The position numbers and the translations under genes were made by a program. Source: Vulcanimicrobiota bacterium (GTDB lineage: Bacteria; Vulcanimicrobiota; Vulcanimicrobiia; Vulcanimicrobiales; Vulcanimicrobiaceae). From it: 64,000 bases of DNA. Positions 27,981 through 37,328 of this stretch are shown here, piece by piece. The stretch's first letter is position 1. Each line of letters opens with the position of its first letter. The notes beneath the pieces were generated by a model. It saw only the letters and a list, made by a program, of their open reading frames with translations. It made no database searches and was not told where the DNA came from. The DNA is taken from the NCBI GenBank assembly GCA_013036105.1, contig JAAXCX010000005.1, positions 62,001 through 126,000 of the forward strand. The letters run 5' to 3'.

Positions 27981-28862
27981 ATGGATGTTAGCTTAGCAGC
28001 TGCGACCGAGCAGATCGCGCCCGGGCGCGGGTATTTCGCGGACGTTTGGCGGAGGCTGCTCAAATCGCCGGGTGCGCTGATTGGCCTGGGCTTGATTGGC
28101 GTGCTGATATTCACGGCGGCGTTCGCGCCGCTGATCGCGCATACGGATCCGCTGGCCCAGAATTTGGCGCAGCAGTCCCTGCATCCGAGCTGGGCACACC
28201 CGTTCGGCACCGACAAACTTGGGCGAGATTTGTTTTCGCGCATCGTCTACGGTTCGCGTATTTCAATTCGCATCGGATTTCTGGCGGTCGGGATCGCCAT
28301 TACGATCGGCACCTTTTTCGGCGTTGCCGGCGGTTATCTGGGGAAGACCACCGACAGCGCGATCATGGCCGTGATGGATCTGATGCTCGCGTTCCCGTCA
28401 ATTATTTTAGCGATTGGCATAACGACGATACTGGGCCCGAGCATTAACCATTTGATGATTGCCGTCGGCATCGTCTACATTCCGCAATACGCGCGGCTGG
28501 CTCGTTCATCGGTGCTCGGTGTTAAGGAACTCGAATACGTTGAAGCGGCCAAAGCGCTGGGAGCGCGCGTTCCGCGCATTCTGTGGCGTCACGTTCTGCC
28601 GAACATTCTTGCGCCGCTTATCGTGCAGGCGATGCTGGGCATCGGAACGGCTGAGTTAGAAGCGGCCGGCCTTTCCTATCTCGGATTGGGCGCGCGTCCG
28701 CCGACGCCCGAGTGGGGCGCCATGCTGAATGATGCGCGCGACTACTGGCTCTCGGCGCCGTGGGCACTGATCTTTCCGGGTGTTGCAATCACGCTGATGG
28801 TGCTTGGTTTCAATCTTTTGGGCGACGGTTTGCGGGACGCGCTCGACCCGACGCAGCGGTAA
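27981..28862 (+). CDS. DppC-type peptide/nickel ABC permease (orphan)
   Basis: A 293-residue inner membrane permease of the oligopeptide uptake class. After an N-terminal helix it has HPFGTDKLGRDLFSRIVYGSR, the typical DppC segment, then five helices and the EAA loop EAAKALGARVPRILWRHVLPN that contacts the ATPase. No partner permease, ATPase or binding protein lies nearby, so it must work with genes elsewhere. No clear ribosome site is seen; the start is inside or just after an inverted repeat. Confidence 0.92.
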   Translation: MDVSLAAATEQIAPGRGYFADVWRRLLKSPGALIGLGLIGVLIFTAAFAPLIAHTDPLAQNLAQQSLHPSWAHPFGTDKLGRDLFSRIVYGSRISIRIGFLAVGIAITIGTFFGVAGGYLGKTTDSAIMAVMDLMLAFPSIILAIGITTILGPSINHLMIAVGIVYIPQYARLARSSVLGVKELEYVEAAKALGARVPRILWRHVLPNILAPLIVQAMLGIGTAELEAAGLSYLGLGARPPTPEWGAMLNDARDYWLSAPWALIFPGVAITLMVLGFNLLGDGLRDALDPTQR

Positions 28863-28865
28863 TCC

Positions 28866-29702
28866 GTGGCAGTCGTTCTCGGGTTGCTCGCGGCGGTTTT
28901 TTACGGCTCGGCGGATTTTTGCGGCGGCCTGGCGACGCGGCGCAGTCCGATGTTTGCGGTAACCGTCATCTCGCAGGCTGTCGGTCTGGCGATGATTCTC
29001 ATCGCGCTGCCTTTCTTTCCGTCGCATCCCACATGGTGGGCGTTGGAGACAGGTTTCATCGCGGGAATGTGCGGTGGTCTCGGACTACTGCTGCTCTACC
29101 ACGCGCTTTCGATCGGCAAGATGGGCGTCGTCTCGCCGATTACCGCAGTGTTGGCCGCGCTTACGCCCGTTATCGTCGGCGCCGTGCGCGGCGAACATTT
29201 GGGAAATCTGAAATTGGCCGGCATCGGCGTTGCGCTCCTTGCCGTTATTCTGATTTCACTTTCGACCGAAGCGGACGGCAGGTTCGAGTTTTCAACAGCC
29301 GGAGTGAAAGAGGCGTTGGCGTCGGGAGTCGTGCTCGGCGGATTTTATACATTTCTCGCGCTCGGTGGACAACAGAGCGGGCTCTACCCGATCGTCGCCG
29401 CGCGTATCGGCTCGATCGCTCTGTTGCTTGTGATCGCCGTCGTCATGCGGCGGAGCATCGTCGTCGCTGCGCCTGCTGCGCTGGGCGTTATCGCGCTCGC
29501 GGGTGCGCTGGATATGATGGCTAACGCGTTTTATGTGCTCGCGGCTTACGCAGGTTATCTCTCGATTGCCGCCGTCCTCACGTCGCTGTATCCGGCAAGC
29601 ACAGTTTTTCTCGCGCGCATCGTGTTGGGCGAGCGGCTTGGCGCGCTGCAGAAGGCCGGCGTCGTCTTCGCGCTCGCCGGCGTGGCGCTGATCGCGAGTT
29701 AG
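28866..29702 (+). CDS. EamA/DMT-family transporter
   Basis: A 278-residue membrane protein with ten predicted helices in two EamA repeats (1-130 and 145-278), the second ending in the pattern SLYPASTVFLARIVLGERL. Members export amino acids or other metabolites; the substrate is not predictable. A GTG start lies three bases after the preceding stop. Its stop overlaps the stop of the convergent dehydrogenase gene (TTAG). Confidence 0.88.
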   Translation: MAVVLGLLAAVFYGSADFCGGLATRRSPMFAVTVISQAVGLAMILIALPFFPSHPTWWALETGFIAGMCGGLGLLLLYHALSIGKMGVVSPITAVLAALTPVIVGAVRGEHLGNLKLAGIGVALLAVILISLSTEADGRFEFSTAGVKEALASGVVLGGFYTFLALGGQQSGLYPIVAARIGSIALLLVIAVVMRRSIVVAAPAALGVIALAGALDMMANAFYVLAAYAGYLSIAAVLTSLYPASTVFLARIVLGERLGALQKAGVVFALAGVALIAS

Positions 29703-30775
29703 AGGCTCGACCATACGTCCAGCTTGCGCTTCACGCGATCGATGACCGCGTCGGTGAAATCCGTCGTGGAAGCGTGGCCGCCCAGATCGCTGGTTGCAAT
29801 GCCCTCGTGCACGGCTTCGAGCGTCGACTCGTAAATCGCGCGCGAGGCGTTCTGTGCGCGTTTGTCTTCCATATAAGAGAGCAGCGCGCCGCCGGCGAGG
29901 ATCATCGCCATCGGGTTGGCGACGTTCTTGCCGAACAGGCGGGGCGCGGTGCCGTGCGGGGCTTCGGTCATAACGACCGTCGGTTTTAGGCCCTCGTCGA
30001 ATGCAAGCAGCACGGATTCGGCGCCGGCGATGGAACCGAAGAGCTGCATGACCAAATCTGAGAGACAATCGCCATCGCGATTGAGCGACGGAATGACCAG
30101 CGGAATTTCACCGTCGGTGCTCAGCAGAAGCGCGTACGTGGCGTCGATCAGTTGGGGATCGTACGGAACCTCGGGATGCCGCGCAGCCGCTGCGTCGAGT
30201 TCTTCCTTGAACATCCCCTCATAGACGGGGCTGACGGTGAATTTAGGACCGCCGAAGACTTTGGCGTGCATGCGCGCTGCGTGTACGAACGAGTACTCGG
30301 CAACTACCTGGCAAACGCCGCGATCGATCGATTCGGTGCGGTAAGCGATCTCGCTGGACCCTTCGCCTTCGCGCCATTCTTTTGCGCCGTAAGCGTCGCC
30401 GACCGCCATGCGCACCACCGAAATCGGCGCGTGTACGCCCGCAACCGGACGAATGCGCGGCAAACGCCGCCCCGTGCGTACGATGACTTTTCCGCCGATG
30501 GCTTTGCGCAGAATTGCATTGGGCGAACCGACGTCGCCTTTATCTTCCGGCGTAATCGTGGCCGCTTTCAAACCAAAATGCGCCCGCTTCATCGCCTCGG
30601 CGGCTTCTTGCACCACGGCGTTGCTTGTCGCGCGCCGGTTTTCCAGCGAAAGATCGAACCGCTCCATACCCAGTTCGACGTCGATGACCGAGCGGTCGAG
30701 AACGCGCAGCGCTTCGGCCAGCAGCTCTTGCCCGGTCTGGTCGCCTTCGAGAATCACGATGGATGTCGGGCTCAA
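29699..30775 (-). CDS. Isocitrate/isopropylmalate family dehydrogenase
   Basis: A 358-residue NAD(P)-dependent beta-decarboxylating dehydrogenase. The TTG at 30775 has AGGAG five bases upstream and places the first strand (TSIVILEGDQTGQELL) at the N-terminus as in the family; the longer frame to 30817 would overlap ftsK. The C-terminal block TEAPHGTAPRLFGKNVANPMAMILAGG is standard. The metal site is written NRDGDCLSDL, where the family usually has NxYGDxLSD, and the tyrosine is missing, so the sequence is divergent. Isocitrate is the likeliest substrate but isopropylmalate or homoisocitrate cannot be ruled out. Confidence 0.8.
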   Translation of the reverse strand: MSPTSIVILEGDQTGQELLAEALRVLDRSVIDVELGMERFDLSLENRRATSNAVVQEAAEAMKRAHFGLKAATITPEDKGDVGSPNAILRKAIGGKVIVRTGRRLPRIRPVAGVHAPISVVRMAVGDAYGAKEWREGEGSSEIAYRTESIDRGVCQVVAEYSFVHAARMHAKVFGGPKFTVSPVYEGMFKEELDAAAARHPEVPYDPQLIDATYALLLSTDGEIPLVIPSLNRDGDCLSDLVMQLFGSIAGAESVLLAFDEGLKPTVVMTEAPHGTAPRLFGKNVANPMAMILAGGALLSYMEDKRAQNASRAIYESTLEAVHEGIATSDLGGHASTTDFTDAVIDRVKRKLDVWSSL

Positions 30776-30810
30776 ATGAACTCCTATTAGAATGAAGAAG
30801 TAAGCGGTCC

Positions 30811-33105
30811 ATGGCACGCGTGCGCCGCAGGGCGGCGAAATCGCGATTGAATTACGAGATCGCGGGCATGGCAGCGATTGGCATCGCCGTTCTGCTAGCG
30901 GTCGCGCTGACGTTGGCTCCCGCGCACGCCGGGGCTGCCGGCGCCGTAACCGCGCGAGCGCTCCACTGGACCTTTGGATCAGCTGCCGGACTTTTCCCCG
31001 TTTTGATCGCGCTCTTCGGCGCGATCGTCTTCTTGGAGATCAATCTTCCGCGAATCATGGCGACGTTCGGCGTCGCCGCGCTGGGATATTTCATTCTGAT
31101 CGACACGTCGCTCGCAAAGCGCGGCGGCTTCGCCGGCACGGAGATGTGGCGCGGGCTCTACGCGCTGCTGGGTCTTACCGGTTCGCGCGTCGTCATCGGC
31201 TTGCTCGCTTTATTGCTGGCGGTCTGGATCAGCGATGTCTCAGTGAAGAAGATCATCGGCTGGCTGGTGTTGGTATTTTCCAAAATTCGTATGCCGAAAG
31301 TCCGTCTGGCGCTCCCGGAGGGCCACGAAACGCTGCGGGATGCATTCGCTTTGCCCGCGACGGAGCCGAATCGCAAGAAAGAACGCGCATCCGAAACCGC
31401 CACCGCACTGGTTGCGGTCGAGCCGCTGATGCCGACGGTCGCGCCGCCGCTCCCAGTTGATTACGAAGATGAAGAAGTTCTCGAAGATGATGCGGCCGAG
31501 GACGAGGATCCCGATGAGGAAGAAGCCGACGGCGACCCCGACATCGACGAAGAGGAAGACGACGAAAAGCTCGATGATGAGGAAGACGATGAAGAGATAG
31601 AAGACGAGGAAGAAGAATCCGAAGATGTTGAGGGTGAGTACGAAGGCCCCGCGGTAGCCGGCGGCCCGCGCAACTATAAACTCCCCGATCTCTCGCTCTT
31701 CGATCCGCCGCAAGCGCAAGTTGTGGACGACTCGACGCGCTCGGCTGTGCTCGAAGATACACTCGCGTCGTTCGGCGTCGGCGCAAAGGTCGTTCATATC
31801 GAGCGCGGCCCTTCGGTTACGCGATATGAACTAAAGCCCGACCGCGGCGTAAAGATTTCAAAGATCGCCAACCTCGCCGACGACCTCGCGCTGGCGCTGG
31901 CTGCAACCAGCGTGCGCATCGAAGCGCCGATTCCCGGAAAGTCGGCAGTCGGCATCGAGGTTCCGAACAAAACGGTTTCGATCGTTTCGATTCGCGAGAT
32001 TCTCGAGGCGCTGCCGCAACGCGGACAAGTTCCGCCGCTCTGGATGGCGCTGGGCAAAGACGTTCCGGGGCGCGCGGTCTTCGGCGACCTTTCGCGGATG
32101 CCGCACATGCTGATCGCCGGCGCGACCGGTTCGGGCAAATCGGTCTGTTTGAATTCCGTGATCGCATCGCTTCTGGTGAGCGCGACGCCCGACCAAGTGC
32201 AGATCTTGATGATCGATCCGAAGCGCGTCGAGCTCGTGATGTACAATGGCATTCCGCATCTCATCAAAGATGTCATCACCGATCCGCGTCTGGCCGCGGG
32301 CGCGCTTTTCGAAATGACCAAGGAAATGGATGCGCGTTACGAGCGCTTTGCCAAAGCCGGCGTGCGTAAAATTGAAGAATACAATGCCAAATACCCCGAC
32401 GAGAATCTGCCCTACGTCGTCATCGTGATCGACGAGCTTGCCGACCTGATGCTGATTGCGCCGGCTCGCGTCGAGACGACGATTATGCGGCTCGCGCAAC
32501 TGGCGCGCGCGACGGGCATTCATCTGATTGTGGCGACGCAGCGTCCGTCGGTCGACGTCATCACCGGACTCATCAAAGCGAACATCCCGTCACGCATCGC
32601 CTTCGCGGTGACGTCGCAAGTGGACTCGCGCACGATTCTGGATATGGTCGGCGCGGAACGGCTGCTCGGCCGCGGCGACATGCTCTATCTGCCGATCGAT
32701 TCACCGAAACCGATCCGGGCGCAAGGCGCCTTCATTTCCGGCGGCGAGTTACAGCGGCTCATCCACTTTTGGACGAAGCAGGCTCGGCCGGAGAATCTGC
32801 TCGACGTTGACATTCAGCCGATCGCCGACGAAGAGAAGAAAGACGTCGACCCGCTCTGTTACGACGCCGCGAAGTTTATCATCGAGAGCAACTACGCTTC
32901 GACCGCGGCGCTGCAATCGCAATTCTCTATCGGTCATCCGCGCGCTGTGCGAGTCATGAAGCAACTCGAAGAACTGAAGGTCGTGGGTCCGCACGAAGGC
33001 ACGAAACCACGCCGCATTCTCTTCGGGCTCGACGATCTCGAGCGCGTCTCGGATCGTTTCGGGCGCGAACGGGGACAACAAGATCTCTTTGCCGCCGGAT
33101 CTTGA
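30811..33105 (+). CDS. ftsK: FtsK/SpoIIIE DNA translocase
   Basis: A 764-residue septal DNA pump that moves chromosome ends out of the division site. Four membrane helices lie in the first 150 residues. A linker at 217-279 is about 70% Asp/Glu. The alpha/beta motor has Walker A GATGSGKS (437-444), Walker B VVIVIDELADL and the ATQRPS sensor motif, and the C-terminal gamma winged helix (about 700-745, SIGHPRAVRVMKQLEEL) binds orienting sequences. The start lies 35 bases from the divergent dehydrogenase. Confidence 0.96.
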   Translation: MARVRRRAAKSRLNYEIAGMAAIGIAVLLAVALTLAPAHAGAAGAVTARALHWTFGSAAGLFPVLIALFGAIVFLEINLPRIMATFGVAALGYFILIDTSLAKRGGFAGTEMWRGLYALLGLTGSRVVIGLLALLLAVWISDVSVKKIIGWLVLVFSKIRMPKVRLALPEGHETLRDAFALPATEPNRKKERASETATALVAVEPLMPTVAPPLPVDYEDEEVLEDDAAEDEDPDEEEADGDPDIDEEEDDEKLDDEEDDEEIEDEEEESEDVEGEYEGPAVAGGPRNYKLPDLSLFDPPQAQVVDDSTRSAVLEDTLASFGVGAKVVHIERGPSVTRYELKPDRGVKISKIANLADDLALALAATSVRIEAPIPGKSAVGIEVPNKTVSIVSIREILEALPQRGQVPPLWMALGKDVPGRAVFGDLSRMPHMLIAGATGSGKSVCLNSVIASLLVSATPDQVQILMIDPKRVELVMYNGIPHLIKDVITDPRLAAGALFEMTKEMDARYERFAKAGVRKIEEYNAKYPDENLPYVVIVIDELADLMLIAPARVETTIMRLAQLARATGIHLIVATQRPSVDVITGLIKANIPSRIAFAVTSQVDSRTILDMVGAERLLGRGDMLYLPIDSPKPIRAQGAFISGGELQRLIHFWTKQARPENLLDVDIQPIADEEKKDVDPLCYDAAKFIIESNYASTAALQSQFSIGHPRAVRVMKQLEELKVVGPHEGTKPRRILFGLDDLERVSDRFGRERGQQDLFAAGS

Positions 33106-33731
33106 TACAGCATAAACACGCAGCCGGCCATGTCGTTCTGTCGTGTATTCTGCTTGCCGCGTTCTTTTGGCTCGGATTTTACGTTACCAAACACGGCGAA
33201 CCGCATGCGTTAAACGCTTTCGCGCTGCAATTGCGCGGACACGGTACGGCGATTGCGTGGAGGTTCACCGAGATGGGCTGGGGCTACGTGCTCGGCCCTC
33301 TGTATGTCGCGCTCATCGTCCTTGCGATTTTCCGGCCCGAGTGGCGGCGGCCGGCGCTCTTCGCCGTCGCGATTGCGCTCATTTGCTGGGGCGCCGCAAC
33401 GGGGTTCCAGCATTTCTTCAACCGTCCGCGCCGCTTGGATTGGCTGGTGCGCCACGAGACCGCGGGTTCATATCCCAGTTCGCACGCGGCGATCTCCACC
33501 GGGTTTTACTTCTTGTGCGGGCTGCTCGCGCTGCGTTCGAACATGAAGGCCTGGCTGCGCTACACGCTATTTGCGCTACTGACTTTTGTCACACTTGCGA
33601 TCATCTGGTCGCGCATCGAGTTGGCCGCGCACAACATCACCGACGTCATCGGCGGTGTGATGCTTGCTTTGGTGATCATCTCGCTTGGTGCGGCCGCCGC
33701 TGAATTTGCGGGAAGGCCGGTCGTAAGCTAA
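33102..33731 (+). CDS. PAP2-family membrane phosphatase
   Basis: A 209-residue membrane protein with six helices. The phosphatase motifs are NRPRR (about 106-110), GSYPSSHAA (about 119-127) and SRIELAAHNITD (about 163-174); the Lys usually found seven residues before the first Arg is replaced by Gly. It probably removes phosphate from undecaprenyl pyrophosphate or another lipid phosphate. The TTG start overlaps the ftsK stop by four bases (TTGA), and the mqnE gene follows after nine bases. Confidence 0.85.
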   Translation: MIQHKHAAGHVVLSCILLAAFFWLGFYVTKHGEPHALNAFALQLRGHGTAIAWRFTEMGWGYVLGPLYVALIVLAIFRPEWRRPALFAVAIALICWGAATGFQHFFNRPRRLDWLVRHETAGSYPSSHAAISTGFYFLCGLLALRSNMKAWLRYTLFALLTFVTLAIIWSRIELAAHNITDVIGGVMLALVIISLGAAAAEFAGRPVVS

Positions 33732-33740
33732 CCAGGGGGG

Positions 33741-34916
33741 ATGCCGCCGACTCCGAAGCATCGGCTCATGGCGGCGCACATGAGCGATCCGGCTCTCAAA
33801 CCCATCGAACGCAAGGTCGAAGAGGGCATCCCGCTTTCATTAGAAGACGGGCTGACGCTCTTTCGGACGCGCGATCTGCATTCGCTCGGGCGTATGGCGC
33901 GCGCCCAAAAAGAGCGCAAGAGCGGAAAAAACGTTTACTATATCCTGAACCGGTACGTAAATTCGACGAACGTCTGCTACGCGGGCTGCAAGTTCTGCTC
34001 GTTTGCGGTGGGTGAATTCAAGGAAACGGATCGCGTCGTACGCATGGCCGCCGATCAGGTCATGACCAAGGCGCTGGAGACCGGTACCAACTTCAACCAA
34101 ATCCACATCGTCGGCGGCCACGACCCGCGCCAACTCTCGCTGGATTACTGGCTGCCGCTGATGCGCCGCTTCAAAGAACGCGTCCCGCACGTTCAACTTT
34201 CGCTGTTCACCGCCGCGGAACTCGACTATATGGCCAAACGACACCGGATGAAGTATCCCGAATTGATCGCGACGCTGAAATCGGCCGGCCTGGATAACGT
34301 CAACGGCGGCGGCGCGGAGATTTTTGCGCCCGAAACGCGCGCCAAAATTTGCCCGAACAAAGTCGGCACCGACAACTGGCTCGAGATTCACGAGGAACTG
34401 CACCGGCAAGGTGTCGCTTCAAATGCAACGATGCTCTATGGACACATCGAATCGCTTGAGGATCGCGTCGACCATTTGATCCGGTTGCGCGAATCGCAGC
34501 GCCGCTCGCCGGGCTACAACGCATTCATTCCGCTGGCGTTCCATCCCGACGGCAACGAACTCAACGACTGCGGCTGGACCACCGGCCTAGACGACCTGCG
34601 TATCTTTGCGGTTTCGCGCCTAATGCTCGATAATTTCGACCACATCAAAGCGTATTGGATGATCCAGGGTTTGAAGATCTGCCAAGTCGCGCTGCATTTC
34701 GGCGCCGACGACATGGACGGCACGCACGGCAGCACCGACGAAGAGATGATCTACCATAGCGCGGGCACCCAGTCTGGGCAGTATGTCGACGACCGTGAAT
34801 TCCGCCGTTTAATTGAAGAAGCAGGCTACGTGCCGATCCGTCGCAACAGTACGTACGATGAGTTCCCGCACGACTGGACCCCTCCGCCGGCCGACCGCGA
34901 AGAAGTGTATGCTTAA
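33741..34916 (+). CDS. mqnE: Aminodeoxyfutalosine synthase (menaquinone, futalosine route)
   Basis: A 391-residue radical SAM enzyme that joins the chorismate-derived 3-enolpyruvylbenzoate to the adenosyl radical of SAM to give aminofutalosine. The cluster motif CYAGCKFCSF (C-x3-C-x2-C) is near residue 78, followed by IHIVGGHDP and NGGGAEIFAPETR, which mark MqnE rather than CofG/CofH. The first ATG at 33741 has a G-run too close for a ribosome site; ATGs at 33768 and 33780 are alternatives. The stop overlaps mqnA by eight bases. Confidence 0.93.
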   Translation: MPPTPKHRLMAAHMSDPALKPIERKVEEGIPLSLEDGLTLFRTRDLHSLGRMARAQKERKSGKNVYYILNRYVNSTNVCYAGCKFCSFAVGEFKETDRVVRMAADQVMTKALETGTNFNQIHIVGGHDPRQLSLDYWLPLMRRFKERVPHVQLSLFTAAELDYMAKRHRMKYPELIATLKSAGLDNVNGGGAEIFAPETRAKICPNKVGTDNWLEIHEELHRQGVASNATMLYGHIESLEDRVDHLIRLRESQRRSPGYNAFIPLAFHPDGNELNDCGWTTGLDDLRIFAVSRLMLDNFDHIKAYWMIQGLKICQVALHFGADDMDGTHGSTDEEMIYHSAGTQSGQYVDDREFRRLIEEAGYVPIRRNSTYDEFPHDWTPPPADREEVYA

Positions 34917-35739
34917 CTGCGGACGCATCAAATACACGAACGACCTGCCGATTTACGCCGCCTTCGACGAAGGCGTGATCGAGTATCCGGGGACGCTGCA
35001 CGCTGACGTTCCGGCGGCGCTGAACCGCATGATGCTCGACGGCACACTCGACGTCGGCCCCGTCAGCGCGTTTGCTTACGCTAAAGATTTCGAACGGTTC
35101 GTTCTGCTGCCCGACCTCTGCATCGGTGCGCGCGATGAAGTCATTTCCGTCGTCCTCGTCTCGAGCGTTCCGCCGGCACTTCTTGATGGAGCTGAAATTG
35201 CCGTCAGTTCCGAATCGGCGACCGGACGAAATCTGCTGCGCGTACTACTTGAACGCCGCTACGGCGTGCACGCTCGCTTCATCGAAAGCGCCGACGCTGC
35301 GGCGGCCGCCAACGAAGGCCGCGCAGCCCTGCTGATCGGCGACGTCGCGATCGACGCGCAGTTATCGCTGCCGGTCGAACAGGTCTACGATCTCGGAACG
35401 TTGTGGCACGATTGGACGGGCGAGCAGACAGTTTTCGCCGTCTGGGTGGCGCGGCGCGAAGTCTACGCGCAGGATGCACAAGGCGTGCGCGCCTGCATGC
35501 ACGCCCTGACCGACTCTTACACGTGGGCCCGCGGAAATATGGAAACGGTCATCGCTCGCGCGCAAACGATTATCGCGCGTCCGCCGGGATTTTACGAAAA
35601 CTACTACGCCAAACTGAACTTCACATTTCATTCGGCCGCGCAGCGCGGACTTGCCGCCTATTGCCGCGAGCTGCTGACAATTGGTGCAATAGAAACGATG
35701 CCACGCGTTCTTCCGGAGGCGATCGGTGTCGGTAACTAG
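34909..35739 (+). CDS. mqnA: Chorismate dehydratase
   Basis: A 276-residue periplasmic-binding-protein-like enzyme that dehydrates chorismate to 3-enolpyruvylbenzoate, the first step of the futalosine route. The family start GRIKYTNDLPIYAAFDEG and the block DVGPVSAFAYAK are clear. The ATG at 34909 is inside the end of mqnE; the longer upstream frame is antisense-like filler. It overlaps mqnC by 14 bases. Confidence 0.93.
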   Translation: MLNCGRIKYTNDLPIYAAFDEGVIEYPGTLHADVPAALNRMMLDGTLDVGPVSAFAYAKDFERFVLLPDLCIGARDEVISVVLVSSVPPALLDGAEIAVSSESATGRNLLRVLLERRYGVHARFIESADAAAAANEGRAALLIGDVAIDAQLSLPVEQVYDLGTLWHDWTGEQTVFAVWVARREVYAQDAQGVRACMHALTDSYTWARGNMETVIARAQTIIARPPGFYENYYAKLNFTFHSAAQRGLAAYCRELLTIGAIETMPRVLPEAIGVGN

Positions 35740-36811
35740 CCTGCTCGACCGCGCGGCGTCGGGCGGAAGACTTTCCTTTGAAGAAGGCGTACGGCTCTAC
35801 CGCGAGGCCGACATTCACGACCTGGGCGCCGCAGCGCACGCGCGCCGCATGCAACTATATCCGGAAGACGTCGTCACCTACGTGATCGACACCACCATCA
35901 ACTATACCAACGTCTGCAACGTCCACTGCACGTTCTGCGCATTCTTCCGTCCCGAAAAACACGGCGAAGGCTACACGATGTCGCACGACGACGTGCTCGC
36001 GCGAGTGAAATTTGCCGCCGACCAGGGCGCGACGCAGATCATGATCCAGGGCGGCGTCAATCCCGAGCTGCGGCTGTCGTGGTTTGAAGAACTCTTCGCG
36101 CGGGTGCGCGCCGAATATCCGAAGGTCGATATTCATTCGCTCTCGGTCTCTGAAGTCGTCGGCCTTTCCACTGTCGAGCAGTTGCCGGTGCCCGAGATTT
36201 TGGTTCGCCTGAAAGAATCAGGCATGAAGTCGCTGCCGGGCGCAGGTGCCGAGATTTTGGTCGAACGCGTGCGCAAGCGCATCAGCGCGCGCAAGGTCAA
36301 GCCGGAGGAATGGATCGGCGTCATGCGCGAGGCGCAAAAACTCGGCATGCCGACGACGGCCACCATGATGTTCGGCTCGATCGAGACCGACGAGGAACGC
36401 GTCGAGCACATGGACGTCATACGCAACCTCCAAGACGAAATGGGCGGCTTCACCGCCTTCATTCCATGGTATTACGTGCCGTGGAAGACGCCGCTGCGCG
36501 GGAAAGAAGCGACCGGATTAGGGTACCTGCGCGTGCTTGCGGTTTCGCGCTTGTATCTCGACAACGTTCCGCATCTGCAAGCGTCCTGGCTCACGCCAGG
36601 CTTGAAGATCGGACAGGTTGCGCTGTACTACGGCTGCGACGACATGGGCGGCACGATTCTCGAAGAGCAGGTCGTGCACGACGCCGGCTCCACCAACGCG
36701 GCCACGCGCAAAGATATCGAAGAGGTCATCATCAAGGCCGGATTCACACCGGTCATCCGCGACACATACTGGAATTTGCGGCCTGAAATGGCCCTCGCGA
36801 CGGTTGGCTAG
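35726..36811 (+). CDS. mqnC: Cyclic dehypoxanthine futalosine synthase
   Basis: A 361-residue radical SAM enzyme that closes the spiro ring on the way to menaquinone. The cluster motif CNVHCTFC is near residue 65, preceded by DTTINYTNVC, and GGVNPELRLSWFEELF and the C-terminal HDAGSTNAATR are typical of MqnC. A GTG start lies inside mqnA. mqnB (or the equivalent nucleosidase) and mqnD are not in the window and must be elsewhere. Confidence 0.95.
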   Translation: MSVTSLLDRAASGGRLSFEEGVRLYREADIHDLGAAAHARRMQLYPEDVVTYVIDTTINYTNVCNVHCTFCAFFRPEKHGEGYTMSHDDVLARVKFAADQGATQIMIQGGVNPELRLSWFEELFARVRAEYPKVDIHSLSVSEVVGLSTVEQLPVPEILVRLKESGMKSLPGAGAEILVERVRKRISARKVKPEEWIGVMREAQKLGMPTTATMMFGSIETDEERVEHMDVIRNLQDEMGGFTAFIPWYYVPWKTPLRGKEATGLGYLRVLAVSRLYLDNVPHLQASWLTPGLKIGQVALYYGCDDMGGTILEEQVVHDAGSTNAATRKDIEEVIIKAGFTPVIRDTYWNLRPEMALATVG

Positions 36812-37328
36812 GCGAGCTCTCGCGGCGGCGGCGCTCGTCCTCGCCTGCGTTGTCCCAGCGCGCTCAGCGGACGTTCCCATCTTCACGCCACCGAGCGGTT
36901 GGAACAGCATTTCCGGCGACAGCATGACGGGCGGCATGCTGAATATATGGCCGGGGCCGCTTCCGTTCAGCCCGGATCAATTCAAGATGCTCGGAATGTG
37001 GGTCGGCGACGGGCCGATGCAAATGCTGGCGCTGACGCGTGGACGCGCCCTCGCCTCACCCCAAATGATCGCCGGCTTATTTCCTTCGCGCGACGTGAGC
37101 CAAGGTCAAGTGCAATACCACGTTGCGACGCAGTCTTACCGTTTCTGCGGTTTGCCGGGAACGCTCGTCAACGTGCGCTTTGGCGGGCTCATGGGATTTA
37201 CAATGGCCTACGATATCGCCGTGACGCAAGCCGGCGGCGTTTCGTACATGCTTTCGTATTTCCACATGGCGGACGCCGGCGATCCGGCAGCTGAGCGCGC
37301 GTTACGTAGTCTCTGCCCTACGCGCTAG
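36804..37328 (+). CDS. Hypothetical secreted protein, 174 aa
   Basis: Not recognised. The TTG at 36804 overlaps mqnC by eight bases and starts a signal peptide (LARRALAAAALVLACVVPARSA). The mature part has a Gly/Met-rich middle and SYRFCGLPGTLVNVRFGG, with Cys residues only at about 117 and near the end (SLCPTR), possibly a disulfide. It reads like a small folded periplasmic beta protein. Being coupled to mqnC may simply reflect gene packing. The stop overlaps the convergent gene by four bases. Confidence 0.6.
   Translation: MARRALAAAALVLACVVPARSADVPIFTPPSGWNSISGDSMTGGMLNIWPGPLPFSPDQFKMLGMWVGDGPMQMLALTRGRALASPQMIAGLFPSRDVSQGQVQYHVATQSYRFCGLPGTLVNVRFGGLMGFTMAYDIAVTQAGGVSYMLSYFHMADAGDPAAERALRSLCPTR

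Noticed and set aside
31461-31673. Serine-rich frame on the minus strand inside ftsK
   Set aside because: It is the mirror of the acidic linker codons (GAA/GAT read backwards as TTC/ATC and shifted TCx); no start signal or leader.
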